Of a stretch of DNA of 64,000 bases, positions 46,259 through 57,101 are shown in pieces (positions within the stretch are counted from its first letter, which is position 1; each line of letters opens with the position of its first letter). The notes under the pieces are model-generated. The model worked only from the letters and a program-made list of their open reading frames with translations, was not told where the DNA came from and made no database searches. This DNA comes from Micromonospora echinofusca (GTDB lineage Bacteria > Actinomycetota > Actinomycetes > Mycobacteriales > Micromonosporaceae). The translations under genes were made by a program, and so were the position numbers. The stretch covers positions 248,001 to 312,000 of the forward strand of contig NZ_LT607733.1 in the NCBI RefSeq assembly GCF_900091445.1, read 5' to 3'.

Positions 46259-49200
46259 GTGCTCGACGTCAACTTCTTCGACGAGCTGCGCATCGGCCTC
46301 GCCACCGCTGACGACATCCGTCAGTGGTCGCACGGTGAGGTCAAGAAGCCTGAGACGATCAACTACCGCACCCTGAAGCCGGAAAAGGACGGGCTCTTCT
46401 GCGAGAAGATCTTCGGTCCGCAGCGGGACTGGGAGTGCTACTGCGGTAAGTACAAGCGGGTCCGGTTCAAGGGCATCATCTGCGAGCGCTGCGGCGTCGA
46501 GGTGACCCGGTCGAAGGTCCGCCGTGAGCGGATGGGGCACATCGAGCTCGCCGCGCCGGTGACCCACATCTGGTACTTCAAGGGCGTGCCGAGCCGGCTG
46601 GGCTACCTGCTGGACCTCGCCCCCAAGGACCTCGAAAAGATCATCTACTTCGCCTCGTACGTCGTGACGAGCGTGGACGCCGAGTCGCGTCACCGTGACC
46701 TCTCGACGATCGAGAACGAGATCCTGGCCGAGAAGCGGCAGGCCGAGAACAGCCGCGACTCGGAGATCGAGAAGCGGGCCACCAAGCTCGAGGCCGACCT
46801 GGCCGAGCTGGAAGCCGAGGGTGCCAAGGCGGACGTCCGGCGCAAGGTCAAGGAGGGCGGAGAGCGCGAGATGCGCCAGATCCGCGACCGGGCCCAGCGC
46901 GAGATCGACCGCCTCGACGAGGTGCTGGACACCTTCCGCAAGCTGGAGCCGAAGCAGCTCGTCACCGACGAACTGCTCTACCGCGAGCTGCGCGACCGCT
47001 TCGGCGAGTACTTCACCGGCGGCATGGGCGCCGAGGCCATCAAGGCGCTGGTCCAGAACATGGACCTCGACGCCGAGGCCGAGAACCTGCGCGAGACCAT
47101 CCGCTCCGGCAAGGGGCAGCGGAAGATCCGGGCGCTCAAGCGGCTGAAGGTCGTCGCGGCGTTCCTGAACACCCGCAACTCGCCGCTCGGCATGGTGCTC
47201 GACTGCGTGCCGGTCATCCCGCCGGACCTGCGCCCGATGGTGCAGCTCGACGGTGGCCGCTTCGCGACCTCCGACCTGAACGACCTGTACCGCCGCGTGA
47301 TCAACCGGAACAACCGCCTCAAGCGGCTGATCGACCTCGGCGCGCCCGAGATCATCGTCAACAACGAGAAGCGGATGCTCCAGGAGGCCGTCGACGCGCT
47401 GTTCGACAACGGCCGCCGCGGCCGTCCGGTCACCGGGCCGGGCAACCGCCCGCTGAAGTCGCTCTCCGACATGCTCAAGGGCAAGCAGGGCCGGTTCCGG
47501 CAGAACCTGCTCGGCAAGCGCGTCGACTACTCCGGCCGTTCCGTCATCGTCGTCGGCCCGAAGCTCAAGCTGCACCAGTGCGGCCTGCCCAAGCAGATGG
47601 CGCTGGAGCTGTTCAAGCCGTTCGTGATGAAGCGGCTGGTCGACCTCAACCACGCGCAGAACATCAAGTCCGCCAAGCGGATGGTCGAGCGGCAGCGTCC
47701 GGTCGTGTGGGACGTGCTGGAAGAGGTCATCGGCGAGCACCCGGTGCTGCTGAACCGGGCGCCGACCCTGCACCGCCTGGGCATCCAGGCCTTCGAGCCG
47801 CAGCTCGTCGAGGGCAAGGCCATCCAGATCCACCCGCTGGTCTGCACCGCGTTCAACGCCGACTTCGACGGTGACCAGATGGCGGTGCACGTTCCGCTGT
47901 CCGCCGAGGCCCAGGCCGAGGCGCGGATCCTGATGCTGTCGTCGAACAACATCCTCAAGCCGGCCGACGGCAAGCCCGTCACCATGCCCACCCAGGACAT
48001 GGTCATCGGCCTCTACCACCTCACCCACCTCACGGCGGGCGAGAAGGGCGAGGGCCGGGCGTTCAGCTCGGACGCCGAGGCGCGGATGGCGTACGACAAC
48101 GGCGAGCTGCACCTCCAGGCCCCGGTGAAGATCCGCCTGCGGGGCGTGGTCGGGGTCGACAACGGCGCCGGCGCCGAGGCGTGGACCGCCCCGGAGGGCT
48201 GGGTCGAGGGCGACCCGCTGACCGTCGAGACGACCCTCGGCCGGGTGCTGTTCAACGAGACGCTGCCGCAGGGCTACCGCTTCGTGAACTACGAGATCCG
48301 CAAGGGTCAGCTCTCCGCGATCGTCAACGACCTCGCCGAGCGCTTCCCCAAGGTGGCGCTGGCCGCCACCCTGGACGGGCTCAAGGAGGCCGGTTTCCAC
48401 TGGGCCACCTGGTCCGGCGTGACGATCGGCATGGAGGACGTCATCGCCCCGCCGCGCAAGCGGGAGATCCTGGAGCGGTACGAGAAGGAAGCCGACCAGA
48501 TCGACAAGCAGTACCAGCGCGGTCTGATGACCCCGGAGGAGCGTCGCGGCGAGCTCATCCAGATCTGGACCAAGGCGACCAACGAGGTCGCCAAGGAGAT
48601 GGACACCGCCCTGCCGCAGGAGAACCCGCTGTGGAAGATGATCAACTCGGGTGCCCGCGGTAACCTCCTCCAGCTCCGGCAGATCGCGGCGATCCGTGGT
48701 CTGGTGGCCAACCCGAAGGGCGAGATCATCCCGCGGCCGATCAAGGCCAGCTACCGGGAGGGTCTGTCCGTGCTGGAGTACTTCATCTCCACGCACGGTG
48801 CCCGCAAGGGTCTCGCGGACACCGCCCTGCGTACCGCCGACTCGGGTTACCTGACCCGTCGTCTGGTGGACGTCTCGCAGGACGTCATCATCCGCGAGGA
48901 GGACTGCGGCACCGACCGCGCCATCCCGATGCAGATCGGCGAGCGGATCGACGGCAAGCTGGTCGTGCACGAGCACGCCGAGACCAGCGTGCACGCCCGG
49001 ACGCTGGCCGACGACATCAAGGGGCCGGACGGCGTCGTCGTCGCCGAGCGGGGTCAGGACATCAACTCGATCCTGGTCGACAAGATCGTCGCCGCCGGGA
49101 CGGAGACGGTCCGGGTGCGCAGCGTGCTCACCTGCGAGTCGAAGCTGGGCGTCTGCGGTGCGTGCTACGGCCGCTCGCTGCCGACCGGCAAGACCGTGGA

Positions 49201-50146
49201 CGTCGGCGAGGCGGTCGGCATCATCGCCGCCCAGTCGATCGGTGAGCCGGGTACGCAGCTGACGATGCGTACCTTCCACACCGGTGGTGTCGCGGGTGAG
49301 GACATCACCCAGGGTCTGCCCCGTGTGCAGGAGATCTTCGAGGCCCGGGTCCCGAAGGGCAAGGCGCCCATCGCCGACACCCCGGGTCGGATCCGGATCG
49401 AGGACGGCGAGCGTTCGCGGAAGATCATCGTGGTGCCGGACGACGGCAGCGACGAGATCGTCTACGACAAGATCTCCAAGCGGGTCCGGCTGCGTACCCA
49501 CGACGGCGGTCACGTCGCGGTCGGCGAGAAGCTGACCGAGGGCACCATCGACCCGCACGAGCTTCTGCGGATCATGGGTCCGCGGGCGGTCCAGGTCCAC
49601 CTGACCAGTGAGGTCCAGGAGGTCTACCGCTCGCAGGGTGTGCTCATCCACGACAAGCACATCGAGATCATCATCCGCCAGATGCTCAAGCGGGTGACGG
49701 TCATCGACTCCGGCTCGACCGAGTTCCTGCCGGGCGTGCTGGTCGACCGGGCGCTGTTCGAGTCGGAGAACCGCCGGCTCGTCTCCGAGGGCGGCGAGCC
49801 CGCCGCCGGCCGTCCGGTGCTGATGGGTATCACCAAGGCCTCGCTGGCCACCGACTCCTGGCTCTCGGCGGCCTCCTTCCAGGAGACCACCCGGGTGCTG
49901 ACCGACGCGGCGATCAACTCGCGCAGCGACTCGCTCGTCGGCCTCAAGGAGAACGTGATCATCGGTAAGCTCATCCCGGCCGGTACGGGCATCAGCAAGT
50001 ACCGCAACGTCCGGGTCGAGCCGACCGAGGAGGCGAAGGCCAAGGTCTACTCGATGACCGGCTACCCGGAGACCGACTACGGCTTCGGGCCGGCCAGCGG
50101 CCAGGCTGTTCCGCTGGACGACTTCGACTTCGGGTCGTACCGCTAG
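46259..50146 (+). CDS. rpoC: DNA-directed RNA polymerase beta' subunit
   Basis: RpoC carries the active-site magnesium. The 1295-residue protein starts by GTG at 46259. It has the N-terminal zinc site ([20 protein letters not shown]), the sigma-binding coiled coil, [20 protein letters not shown], the catalytic [12 protein letters not shown], the bridge/trigger region ([16 protein letters not shown]) and the second zinc site (CGACYG with an earlier CESKLG). Length and order are normal for actinobacteria. It ends before a strong hairpin. Confidence 0.98.
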   Translation: MLDVNFFDELRIGLATADDIRQWSHGEVKKPETINYRTLKPEKDGLFCEKIFGPQRDWECYCGKYKRVRFKGIICERCGVEVTRSKVRRERMGHIELAAPVTHIWYFKGVPSRLGYLLDLAPKDLEKIIYFASYVVTSVDAESRHRDLSTIENEILAEKRQAENSRDSEIEKRATKLEADLAELEAEGAKADVRRKVKEGGEREMRQIRDRAQREIDRLDEVLDTFRKLEPKQLVTDELLYRELRDRFGEYFTGGMGAEAIKALVQNMDLDAEAENLRETIRSGKGQRKIRALKRLKVVAAFLNTRNSPLGMVLDCVPVIPPDLRPMVQLDGGRFATSDLNDLYRRVINRNNRLKRLIDLGAPEIIVNNEKRMLQEAVDALFDNGRRGRPVTGPGNRPLKSLSDMLKGKQGRFRQNLLGKRVDYSGRSVIVVGPKLKLHQCGLPKQMALELFKPFVMKRLVDLNHAQNIKSAKRMVERQRPVVWDVLEEVIGEHPVLLNRAPTLHRLGIQAFEPQLVEGKAIQIHPLVCTAFNADFDGDQMAVHVPLSAEAQAEARILMLSSNNILKPADGKPVTMPTQDMVIGLYHLTHLTAGEKGEGRAFSSDAEARMAYDNGELHLQAPVKIRLRGVVGVDNGAGAEAWTAPEGWVEGDPLTVETTLGRVLFNETLPQGYRFVNYEIRKGQLSAIVNDLAERFPKVALAATLDGLKEAGFHWATWSGVTIGMEDVIAPPRKREILERYEKEADQIDKQYQRGLMTPEERRGELIQIWTKATNEVAKEMDTALPQENPLWKMINSGARGNLLQLRQIAAIRGLVANPKGEIIPRPIKASYREGLSVLEYFISTHGARKGLADTALRTADSGYLTRRLVDVSQDVIIREEDCGTDRAIPMQIGERIDGKLVVHEHAETSVHARTLADDIKGPDGVVVAERGQDINSILVDKIVAAGTETVRVRSVLTCESKLGVCGACYGRSLPTGKTVDVGEAVGIIAAQSIGEPGTQLTMRTFHTGGVAGEDITQGLPRVQEIFEARVPKGKAPIADTPGRIRIEDGERSRKIIVVPDDGSDEIVYDKISKRVRLRTHDGGHVAVGEKLTEGTIDPHELLRIMGPRAVQVHLTSEVQEVYRSQGVLIHDKHIEIIIRQMLKRVTVIDSGSTEFLPGVLVDRALFESENRRLVSEGGEPAAGRPVLMGITKASLATDSWLSAASFQETTRVLTDAAINSRSDSLVGLKENVIIGKLIPAGTGISKYRNVRVEPTEEAKAKVYSMTGYPETDYGFGPASGQAVPLDDFDFGSYR

Positions 50147-50160
50147 GCAGCATGATCGAC

Positions 50161-50188
50161 GAGGCCCCCGGCACGCGCCGGGGGCCTC
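50161..50188 (+). terminator. rpoBC terminator
   Basis: GAGGCCCCCGGC (50161-50172), ACGC loop, GCCGGGGGCCTC (50177-50188), followed by GTCGTGT; 14 bp past the rpoC stop. Confidence 0.8.
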
Positions 50189-50255
50189 GTCGTGTCCGGG
50201 CCCGGGGTGGCCCGTGCGGGCGCCGCGGCGGCGCGCACCGGGGCATGATGGGGGC

Positions 50256-50627
50256 ATGACGACCGCACCCGGGCAGGCGCCCGTCGCCCAGCCGGGGCCG
50301 CCCCGCCACCCGCTCGATCCGGACCCGGTCCGGGCCACGAAGGCGCGCGCGGTCTTCGCACTGGGCCTGATCGGCGCGTTGACCGGCCTGTTCATCGGCG
50401 GCATCGTGCCGGCTACGGTGGCGCTCCAGCTCGCGCGCCAGGCGCGCCGGGAGGCGTACACCTCGGGGGGTTTCCTGACCGGCGCGGCCTGGCTGCGTCG
50501 GGGGGAGCGACTGGCCTGGGCGGGCCTGGTGCTGGCCGCCGTCAGCGTGGTGGCCGCGGTGGTCCTCGGGGTGGTCCGGCTCGCCGACACGCCCTACGGG
50601 CAGGACTTCGCACCGAACGTGGACTAG
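50256..50627 (+). CDS. Small DUF4190-like membrane protein
   Basis: A 123-residue protein with a Pro-rich start (MTTAPGQAPVAQPGPPRHPL) and two membrane segments (AVFALGLIGALTGLFIGGIVPATVAL at about 33-58 and LAWAGLVLAAVSVVAAVVLGVV at about 86-107) separated by LARQARREAYTSGGFLTGAAWLRRGERL. This two-helix layout with a polar loop fits the DUF4190 group of actinobacterial membrane proteins. The function is unknown. CATGAT lies 6 nt before the ATG and GGGGG follows it, so the start signal is ambiguous. A similar, longer gene follows on the same strand. Confidence 0.6.
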   Translation: MTTAPGQAPVAQPGPPRHPLDPDPVRATKARAVFALGLIGALTGLFIGGIVPATVALQLARQARREAYTSGGFLTGAAWLRRGERLAWAGLVLAAVSVVAAVVLGVVRLADTPYGQDFAPNVD

Positions 50628-50739
50628 CCCGACCGTCAGGGACGTGTCCGCGCCGGGCGCGGGCCGTCGACCGGCGGCGGTAGCCTGGCCCGGGTGTCCG
50701 TCGCGCGGCGGTGGACGCCGATCGTCGACAGGAGGACCC

Positions 50740-51507
50740 GTGACGGAACCGGCGCGCCACCCCGGCGATCCCGTGGCGCCCCCCGCCGCGAACCCCGACG
50801 CCCCGCCCGGCGGGCAGTGGGCGCGGCCCGACACGGCCCAGAGCAGCCCGTCCGGCGCGCCGGGCTACCCGCCGCCGGTGTCGCCCTGGGGTGTTCCGCC
50901 GGCGGCGCAGGGGTCGGGTCGGCCGTCCTTGTCGCCCTGGGGTGCCCCGCCGGCCGCAGGGGAGTCGGGTCCGTCGCCGGTGTCGCCCTGGGGCGCGGGG
51001 GAGTCGGGCCCGCCGTCCGTGTCGCCCGGGGGCACCTCGGCCGCGGCTCCGTCGCCGGCTCCGGGCTGGGGCCCGGGCCCGGCCGCCCCGCCCCCGCCCC
51101 CGCGCGAGGCCGCCCGGCCGCCGAAGCGGGTCGACCCGGTCGCGGGTACGCCGTTCGGCGTCGTGCACCTGGACGTGCCGCCGGTCACCTCCGGCCTGGC
51201 CGTGGGTTCGCTGGTGGCCGGCATCGTGTCGACCCTGGTCTCGCTGCTGGTGATCTGCGTCGGCGCGGTCGGCGGCGTGGGCGGCGCGTGGGCGGCTGGC
51301 GCGTTCACGGTGCTGGGCGTCCTGGCCGGCGCGGGCGCCGTCGTCGCCGGCCTGCTGGGGATGCGGCAGATCCGGCGCCCCGCGCCCCCGCCGGCGGTCC
51401 GGTTCACCGGGCGGGGCCTGGCGGTGGCCGGGGTCTGCTGTGGCGGCGCGGGGCTGGTGCTCAGCCTGCTCGGCCTGGGACTGGCGTTGCTGCTGGGGCT
51501 CGGGTGA
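50740..51507 (+). CDS. Pro-rich repeat protein with DUF4190-like membrane domain
   Basis: A 255-residue protein. Residues 1-140 are Pro/Gly/Ser-rich and contain imperfect tandem units built on SPWGxPPAAxGSGxP (four copies between about residues 46 and 95), probably a cytoplasmic low-complexity arm. The C-terminal part has two or three membrane segments (TSGLAVGSLVAGIVSTLVSLLV, AAGAFTVLGVLAGAGAVVAGLLGM and GLAVAGVCCGGAGLVLSLLGLGL) with MRQIRRP in between. It looks like a paralogue of the preceding gene. GTG at 50740 follows GGAGG by 4 nt. Located between rpoC and rpsL. Confidence 0.6.
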   Translation: MTEPARHPGDPVAPPAANPDAPPGGQWARPDTAQSSPSGAPGYPPPVSPWGVPPAAQGSGRPSLSPWGAPPAAGESGPSPVSPWGAGESGPPSVSPGGTSAAAPSPAPGWGPGPAAPPPPPREAARPPKRVDPVAGTPFGVVHLDVPPVTSGLAVGSLVAGIVSTLVSLLVICVGAVGGVGGAWAAGAFTVLGVLAGAGAVVAGLLGMRQIRRPAPPPAVRFTGRGLAVAGVCCGGAGLVLSLLGLGLALLLGLG

Positions 51508-51668
51508 CGGCCGCGCCCGGCCGGGAGGCCTGACCGCCGCCGTGACGGGGTCGACGGGCCGCTCCACGGGGAAGCCGGTACACTGGGATCCGTAGGTGCC
51601 CACCACGGGCGGGTAGGCGCGACGGACTGGATCGGACGGGCGGTGGACGCTCCGCCAGCCGCTCCGTT

Positions 51669-51697
51669 TTGACCTGTGCGGTTGTGGTAGGTACTCT
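51669..51697 (+). promoter_or_regulatory. rpsL-rpsG-fusA-tuf promoter
   Basis: TTGACC (51669-51674) and TACTCT (51692-51697) with a 17-nt spacer: the best sigma-70-type promoter in the window, about 300 nt before rpsL. It gives a long structured leader (to 52000). Confidence 0.7.
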
Positions 51698-51867
51698 TTC
51701 CCCTTGTGCCCGGGCAAGCCCGGGCAACTCGTGCGTGCGCTGGATCCGGTGAGCCGGAGATCGCGTGGGAGCACGACAAAGCCACAGAACCGGCGCGCGG
51801 CCTGCCGTGTGCCAGTGCAAGACCCGGTCGACACGCGCGAGCGTCGGCACCGGGGCCGTGAGCTGGG

Positions 51868-51886
51868 CGACACGCCCGACCGCGGG
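51868..51886 (+). promoter_or_regulatory. Conserved leader element, rpsL copy
   Basis: CGACACGCCCGACCGCGGG occurs here, 114 nt before the rpsL start codon, and again identically at 56685-56703 before rpsJ. Its place in two ribosomal-protein leaders suggests a shared post-transcriptional signal or hairpin; the mechanism is unknown. Confidence 0.55.
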
Positions 51887-52000
51887 TGCCGGGGCCATCG
51901 CGAGGTGGCCCTGGTCGGAATGTAGGAGAGTCGGCCATCAGGTCGGCTACGGCAGACGGTGCGGCCGCCACCAGGCGGTCGAAGGGAGCGGAGAAACCCG

Positions 52001-52375
52001 GTGCCCACGATCCAGCAGCTGGTCCGAAAGGGCCGCCAGGCGAAGACGAGTAAGACCAAGACCCCGGCGCTGAAGGGTTCCCCTCAGCGGCGCGGCGTGT
52101 GCACCCGCGTGTACACCACCACCCCGAAGAAGCCGAACTCGGCGCTGCGCAAGGTCGCTCGTGTCAAGCTCAGCAGCCAGATCGAAGTGACCGCCTACAT
52201 CCCGGGCGTCGGCCACAACCTGCAGGAGCACTCGATCGTGCTCGTCCGTGGCGGCCGTGTGAAGGACCTCCCCGGCGTGCGTTACAAGATCGTCCGCGGT
52301 TCGCTGGACACCCAGGGCGTCCGCAACCGCAAGCAGGCGCGCAGCCGTTACGGCGCGAAGAAGGAGAAGAGCTGA
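52001..52375 (+). CDS. rpsL: 30S ribosomal protein S12
   Basis: S12 sits at the decoding centre. The 124-residue protein starts [20 protein letters not shown] and has [13 protein letters not shown] and [13 protein letters not shown]. Lys43, Lys44 and Lys88 are present, the streptomycin-sensitive form. The GTG at 52001 follows GGGAGCGGAG. rpsG begins one base after its stop. Confidence 0.98.
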   Translation: MPTIQQLVRKGRQAKTSKTKTPALKGSPQRRGVCTRVYTTTPKKPNSALRKVARVKLSSQIEVTAYIPGVGHNLQEHSIVLVRGGRVKDLPGVRYKIVRGSLDTQGVRNRKQARSRYGAKKEKS

Positions 52376-52376
52376 C

Positions 52377-52847
52377 ATGCCGCGCAAGGGACCCGCTCCG
52401 CGGAAGCCGCTGGTCGCTGACCCGGTGTACAACTCGCCGTTGGTCACCCAGCTGGTGAACAAGATCCTCCTGCGCGGTAAGCGTCAGCTCGCTGAGCGCA
52501 TCGTCTACGCCGCCCTCGAGGGCTGCCGTGAGAAGTCCGGCACCGACCCGGTCGTCACCCTCAAGCGGGCGATGGACAACGTCAAGCCGACCCTCGAGGT
52601 GCGCAGCCGCCGCGTCGGTGGCGCCACCTACCAGGTCCCGGTCGAGGTGCGCCCCGCCCGGGCGACCACCCTGGGCCTGCGCTGGCTGGTCACCTACTCC
52701 CGCGCCCGTCGCGAGAAGACGATGATCGAGCGCCTGATGAACGAGCTGCTGGACGCGAGCAACGGCCTCGGTGCCGCCGTCAAGCGGCGCGAGGACACGC
52801 ACAAGATGGCCGAGTCCAACAAGGCCTTCGCGCACTACCGCTGGTAA
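52377..52847 (+). CDS. rpsG: 30S ribosomal protein S7
   Basis: S7 starts 30S head assembly and lines the E site. The 156-residue protein has [54 protein letters not shown] and a C-terminal [23 protein letters not shown]. The ATG follows the rpsL stop by one base, so translation is coupled. Confidence 0.98.
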   Translation: MPRKGPAPRKPLVADPVYNSPLVTQLVNKILLRGKRQLAERIVYAALEGCREKSGTDPVVTLKRAMDNVKPTLEVRSRRVGGATYQVPVEVRPARATTLGLRWLVTYSRARREKTMIERLMNELLDASNGLGAAVKRREDTHKMAESNKAFAHYRW

Positions 52848-52853
52848 CACCCT

Positions 52854-52881
52854 GGTTCCGGCGCCCTCGGGCGCCGGAACC
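52854..52881 (+). terminator. rpsG-fusA hairpin
   Basis: GGTTCCGGCGCC (52854-52865), CTCG loop, GGCGCCGGAACC (52870-52881): a perfect 12-bp stem in the 74-bp gap. It could be a partial terminator or an RNA-processing/stability element inside the str operon. Confidence 0.55.
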
Positions 52882-52921
52882 GCCACCAGTTGTGTCGAGA
52901 CGACGATAAGTAGGGATTGAA

Positions 52922-55018
52922 GTGGCCGCCGCAGACGCGCTCGCCAACGTACGCAACATCGGCATCATGGCCCACATCGATGCCGGTAAGACCACCACCA
53001 CCGAGCGGATCCTGTTCTACACCGGCATCACGTACAAGATCGGTGAGGTCCACGAGGGCGGTGCCGTCATGGACTGGATGGAGCAGGAGCAGGAGCGTGG
53101 TATCACCATCACCTCCGCTGCTACCAAGTGTGAGTGGAAGGGCCACACGATCCAGATCATCGACACGCCCGGCCACGTCGACTTCACGGTCGAGGTCGAG
53201 CGTTCGCTGCGGGTGCTGGACGGCGCGGTCGCGGTCTACGACGGTGTCGCCGGCGTGGAGCCGCAGACGGAGAACGTCTGGCGGCAGGCGGACAAGTACA
53301 ACGTCCCCCGGATGTGCTTCGTCAACAAGCTCGACCGTACCGGCGCCGACTTCTTCCGCTGCGTGCAGATGATGATCGACCGGCTGAACGCCACCCCGCT
53401 GGTGCTCCAGATCCCGATCGGCGCCGAGTCCGACTTCATCGGCGTGGTCGACCTGGTCGAGATGCGCGCCCTCACCTGGCGCGGCGAGACCCAGAAGGGT
53501 GAGGACTACGCGGTCGAGGAGATCCCGGCCGACCTCGCCGACTCCGCCGCCGAGTGGCGCGAGAAGCTGGTGGAGACCCTGGCCGACGTCGACGACGCGG
53601 TGATGGAGAAGTACCTGGAGGGCGAGGAGATCTCCGTCGAGGAGATCAAGGCCGCCATCCGTCGGGCCACCATCGGCGGCAAGGCCAACCCGGTCCTCAC
53701 CGGCACCGCCTTCAAGAACAAGGGCATCCAGCCGATGCTCGACGCGGTCGTCGCGTACCTGCCGTCGCCGCTGGACATCCCGGCGATCGAGGGTACGGCC
53801 ACCGACGGCGAGACCCCGATGCAGCGCAAGCCGTCGAAGTCGGAGCCCTTCTCGGGCCTCGCCTTCAAGATCCAGACGGACAAGCACCTCGGCAAGCTCA
53901 CCTACGTGCGGATCTACTCCGGCACGCTCGAGTCCGGTTCCCAGGTGGTCAACTCCACCAAGGACCGCAAGGAGCGGATCGGCAAGATCTACCAGATGCA
54001 CGCCAACAAGCGGGAAGAGCGCAGCTCGGCCCAGGCTGGCGACATCATCGCGGTGCAGGGTCTGAAGCAGACCACCACCGGTGACACGCTGTGCGATCCC
54101 GCGAACCCGGTCATCCTGGAGTCGATGACCTTCCCGGAGCCGGTCATCGAGGTCGCCATCGAGCCGAAGACCAAGGCCGACCAGGAGAAGCTCAGCACCG
54201 CCATCCAGCGGCTGGCCGAGGAGGACCCGACCTTCCGCGTCAAGCTGGACGACCAGACCGGTCAGACGGTCATCTCCGGCATGGGCGAGCTGCACCTGGA
54301 CATCCTGGTCGACCGGATGCGCCGCGAGTTCAACGTCGAGGCCAACATCGGCAAGCCGCAGGTGGCCTACCGCGAGACCATCCGCCGCAAGGTGGAGAAG
54401 GTCGAGTACACCCACAAGAAGCAGACCGGTGGTTCCGGCCAGTACGCCCGGGTGATCATCAGCCTGGAGCCGCTGCCGCTGGGCAACGACGCACCGACCT
54501 ACGAGTTCGCCAACGCGGTGACCGGTGGCCGTATCCCCCGGGAGTTCATCCCGTCGGTGGACGCGGGCGCCCAGGACGCCATGCAGTACGGCATCCTCGC
54601 CGGCTTCCCCCTGGTGGGCGTCAAGCTCACCCTGGTGGACGGCCAGTACCACGAGGTCGACTCGTCGGAAATGGCGTTCAAGATCGCCGGCTCGATGGCG
54701 ATGAAGGAGGCGGCCCGCAAGGCCGACCCCGCACTCCTCGAGCCGATGATGGCCGTTGAGGTCACCACTCCTGAGGAGAACATGGGTGACGTCATCGGCG
54801 ACCTCAACTCCCGCCGCGGCATCATCCAGGCGATGGAGGAGCGCAGCGGCGCCCGCGTCGTCAAGGCTCTGGTGCCGTTGTCGGAGATGTTCGGCTACGT
54901 CGGCGACCTGCGGTCGAAGACCCAGGGCCGGGCTAGCTACAGCATGCAGTTCGACTCCTACGCCGAGGTTCCGTCCTCGGTCGCGAAGGAGATCATCGCC
55001 AAGGCGACGGGTGAGTGA
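52922..55018 (+). CDS. fusA: Elongation factor G
   Basis: EF-G drives translocation with GTP. The 698-residue protein starts by GTG at 52922 and has the P-loop [19 protein letters not shown], switch region [37 protein letters not shown] and the C-terminal domains IV/V ([40 protein letters not shown]). Length is standard. tuf follows after 219 bp. Confidence 0.98.
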   Translation: MAAADALANVRNIGIMAHIDAGKTTTTERILFYTGITYKIGEVHEGGAVMDWMEQEQERGITITSAATKCEWKGHTIQIIDTPGHVDFTVEVERSLRVLDGAVAVYDGVAGVEPQTENVWRQADKYNVPRMCFVNKLDRTGADFFRCVQMMIDRLNATPLVLQIPIGAESDFIGVVDLVEMRALTWRGETQKGEDYAVEEIPADLADSAAEWREKLVETLADVDDAVMEKYLEGEEISVEEIKAAIRRATIGGKANPVLTGTAFKNKGIQPMLDAVVAYLPSPLDIPAIEGTATDGETPMQRKPSKSEPFSGLAFKIQTDKHLGKLTYVRIYSGTLESGSQVVNSTKDRKERIGKIYQMHANKREERSSAQAGDIIAVQGLKQTTTGDTLCDPANPVILESMTFPEPVIEVAIEPKTKADQEKLSTAIQRLAEEDPTFRVKLDDQTGQTVISGMGELHLDILVDRMRREFNVEANIGKPQVAYRETIRRKVEKVEYTHKKQTGGSGQYARVIISLEPLPLGNDAPTYEFANAVTGGRIPREFIPSVDAGAQDAMQYGILAGFPLVGVKLTLVDGQYHEVDSSEMAFKIAGSMAMKEAARKADPALLEPMMAVEVTTPEENMGDVIGDLNSRRGIIQAMEERSGARVVKALVPLSEMFGYVGDLRSKTQGRASYSMQFDSYAEVPSSVAKEIIAKATGE

Positions 55019-55144
55019 CCCTCACCTGACGTGATCGATGATCCGGGGCGGTCGCGGGAGGGTGCTCCCCGCCCGCGACCACCTCGGTCGGGATGCGTGA
55101 GACCGGGCCTGTAGGCTTCATCGCCGCAGAACCCACCAAAGCTC

Positions 55145-55162
55145 TCCGGCCGTCAGGCCGGA
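55145..55162 (+). other. Short hairpin in the fusA-tuf gap
   Basis: TCCGGCC (55145-55151), GTCA loop, GGCCGGA (55156-55162) in the 219-bp fusA-tuf spacer. No convincing promoter was found in this spacer, though a separate tuf promoter is common in actinobacteria. Confidence 0.4.
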
Positions 55163-55237
55163 AAGGCTGTCGACAGAGTCCTAAGCGCCGACCGGCGCGC
55201 CGGGGCGAACGAACCAAGAAGTCCACAGGAGGACCCA

Positions 55238-56431
55238 GTGGCGAAGGCGAAGTTCGAGCGGACTAAGCCGCACGTCAACATCGGCACCATTGGTCACATC
55301 GACCACGGTAAGACGACGCTGACGGCGGCCATCACCAAGGTCCTGCACGACCAGTACCCGGACCTGAACCCGTACACGCCGTTCGACGAGATCGACAAGG
55401 CGCCGGAGGAGAAGGCCCGCGGCATCACGATCTCCATCGCGCACGTCGAGTACCAGACCGAGGCGCGGCACTACGCGCACGTCGACTGCCCCGGTCACGC
55501 CGACTACATCAAGAACATGATCACCGGTGCCGCGCAGATGGACGGCGCGATCCTGGTGGTGGCGGCGACCGACGGCCCGATGCCGCAGACCCGCGAGCAC
55601 GTGCTGCTGGCCCGCCAGGTCGGCGTGCCGTACATCGTCGTGGCGCTCAACAAGAGCGACATGGTCGACGACGAGGAGCTCCTGGAGCTCGTCGAGCTCG
55701 AGGTCCGTGAGCTGCTGTCGAACCAGGACTACCCGGGCGACGACCTGCCGGTCGTGCGGGTCTCCGCGCTGAAGGCCCTCGAGGGTGACCCCGAGTGGAC
55801 CGGCAAGCTGCTGGACCTGATGACCGCGGTCGACACCGCGATCCCGCAGCCGGAGCGCGAGACCGAGAAGCCGTTCCTCATGCCCATCGAGGACGTCTTC
55901 ACGATCACCGGTCGTGGCACGGTCGTCACCGGCCGCGCCGAGCGTGGCGTGCTCAAGCCGAACGAGGAGGTGGAGATCGTCGGCATCCGCGAGAAGTCGA
56001 TGAAGACCACCTGCACCGGCATCGAGATGTTCCGCAAGCTGCTCGACGAGGCCCGCGCGGGCGAGAACGTCGGTCTGCTGCTGCGTGGCATCAAGCGCGA
56101 GGACGTCGAGCGCGGCATGGTCGTCATCAAGCCGGGCACCACGACCCCGCACACGGAGTTCGAGGCGACGGTCTACATCCTCTCCAAGGAGGAGGGTGGC
56201 CGCCACACCCCGTTCTTCCAGAACTACCGTCCGCAGTTCTACTTCCGGACCACGGACGTCACCGGTGTCGTCACCCTCCCCGAGGGCACCGAGATGGTCA
56301 TGCCGGGTGACAACACCACCATGACGGTGAAGCTGATCCAGCCCATCGCCATGGAGGAGAACCTCAAGTTCGCGATCCGCGAGGGTGGCCGCACCGTCGG
56401 CGCCGGGTTCGTCACCAAGATCATCAAGTGA
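55238..56431 (+). CDS. tuf: Elongation factor Tu
   Basis: EF-Tu delivers aminoacyl-tRNA. The 397-residue protein starts by GTG at 55238 with AGGAGG upstream and has [64 protein letters not shown], and domain II/III segments ending [16 protein letters not shown]. Only one tuf copy is in the window; kirromycin-type resistance differences were not evident. Confidence 0.98.
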   Translation: MAKAKFERTKPHVNIGTIGHIDHGKTTLTAAITKVLHDQYPDLNPYTPFDEIDKAPEEKARGITISIAHVEYQTEARHYAHVDCPGHADYIKNMITGAAQMDGAILVVAATDGPMPQTREHVLLARQVGVPYIVVALNKSDMVDDEELLELVELEVRELLSNQDYPGDDLPVVRVSALKALEGDPEWTGKLLDLMTAVDTAIPQPERETEKPFLMPIEDVFTITGRGTVVTGRAERGVLKPNEEVEIVGIREKSMKTTCTGIEMFRKLLDEARAGENVGLLLRGIKREDVERGMVVIKPGTTTPHTEFEATVYILSKEEGGRHTPFFQNYRPQFYFRTTDVTGVVTLPEGTEMVMPGDNTTMTVKLIQPIAMEENLKFAIREGGRTVGAGFVTKIIK

Positions 56432-56446
56432 GCTAGGTAACCCCGA

Positions 56447-56476
56447 TTAGACCCGCCGCCGGTCGTGCGGCATACT
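56447..56476 (+). promoter_or_regulatory. Putative S10 operon promoter
   Basis: TTAGAC (56447-56452) and CATACT (56471-56476), 18 nt apart, just after tuf and about 300 nt before rpsJ. Confidence 0.4.
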
Positions 56477-56553
56477 AGTCAGGTTGCGTAACGACAGTTC
56501 GCTGCCTGTGTTCGGCTTTCGCTGAACCTCCGGGTGGCAGAGCAGTCGAGCGT

Positions 56554-56586
56554 AGGGTGGTTGGCGGCCAGTCCGCCAACCACCCT
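56554..56586 (+). promoter_or_regulatory. S10 leader hairpin
   Basis: AGGGTGGTTGGCGG (56554-56567) and its exact complement (56573-56586) with a CCAGT loop form a perfect 14-bp stem in the rpsJ leader. It may terminate read-through from tuf or be part of a leader regulating the S10 operon. Confidence 0.6.
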
Positions 56587-56684
56587 CGCGCGGCGTTCAG
56601 GTCGCGGTAGTGCGATCGGCGCCTTGACCCACCGCGCGGTCAGAGTCGCTCCGGAGTCCCGGGGCGGAGTCTGGCCCGAGGGCG

Positions 56685-56703
56685 CGACACGCCCGACCGC
56701 GGG
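56685..56703 (+). promoter_or_regulatory. Conserved leader element, rpsJ copy
   Basis: Identical over 19 nt to 51868-51886 in the rpsL leader. Here the element can fold: CGCCCGACC (with one bulged C) pairs with GGTCGGCG downstream (to about 56711). It lies about 80 nt before the rpsJ start. Confidence 0.55.
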
Positions 56704-56781
56704 GGTCGGCGAAGTGGGCCTGTGCCAGCCGGTACAGGCGCCCGCAACACAGCGGCATCGAGAGAAGGAACAGAAGCCACC

Positions 56782-57090
56782 ATGGCGGGACAGAAGATCC
56801 GCATCCGGCTCAAGGCCTATGACCACGAGGTCGTCGACTCCTCGGCTCGGAAGATCGTCGAGACGGTGACGCGTACCGGGGCGCAGGTCGCGGGCCCGGT
56901 GCCGCTGCCCACGGAGATCAACCGTTTCTGCGTTATCCGCTCGCCGCACAAGTACAAGGACTCGCGCGAGCACTTCGAGATGCGCACGCACAAGCGGCTG
57001 ATCGACATCATCGACCCGACCCCGAAGACGGTCGACTCGCTCATGCGCCTCGACCTGCCGGCTGGCGTCGACATCGAGATCAAGCTGTAG
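56782..57090 (+). CDS. rpsJ: 30S ribosomal protein S10
   Basis: S10 (NusE) works in the 30S head and in antitermination with NusB. The 102-residue protein starts [20 protein letters not shown] and includes [39 protein letters not shown] (landmarks at ~39-77). First gene of the S10 operon; rplC begins 11 bp later. Confidence 0.98.
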
Positions 57091-57101
57091 GGACCGGACA
57101 A

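Noticed and set aside
46223..50590. Very long open frame on the minus strand opposite rpoC
   Set aside because: It mirrors rpoC codon by codon; in high-GC DNA the antisense frame of a strongly biased gene stays open. No family motif or start signal.
51579..51584. A TACACT hexamer as a second rpsL promoter
   Set aside because: No acceptable -35 at 16-18 nt; the TTGACC-17-TACTCT promoter at 51669 is far better.
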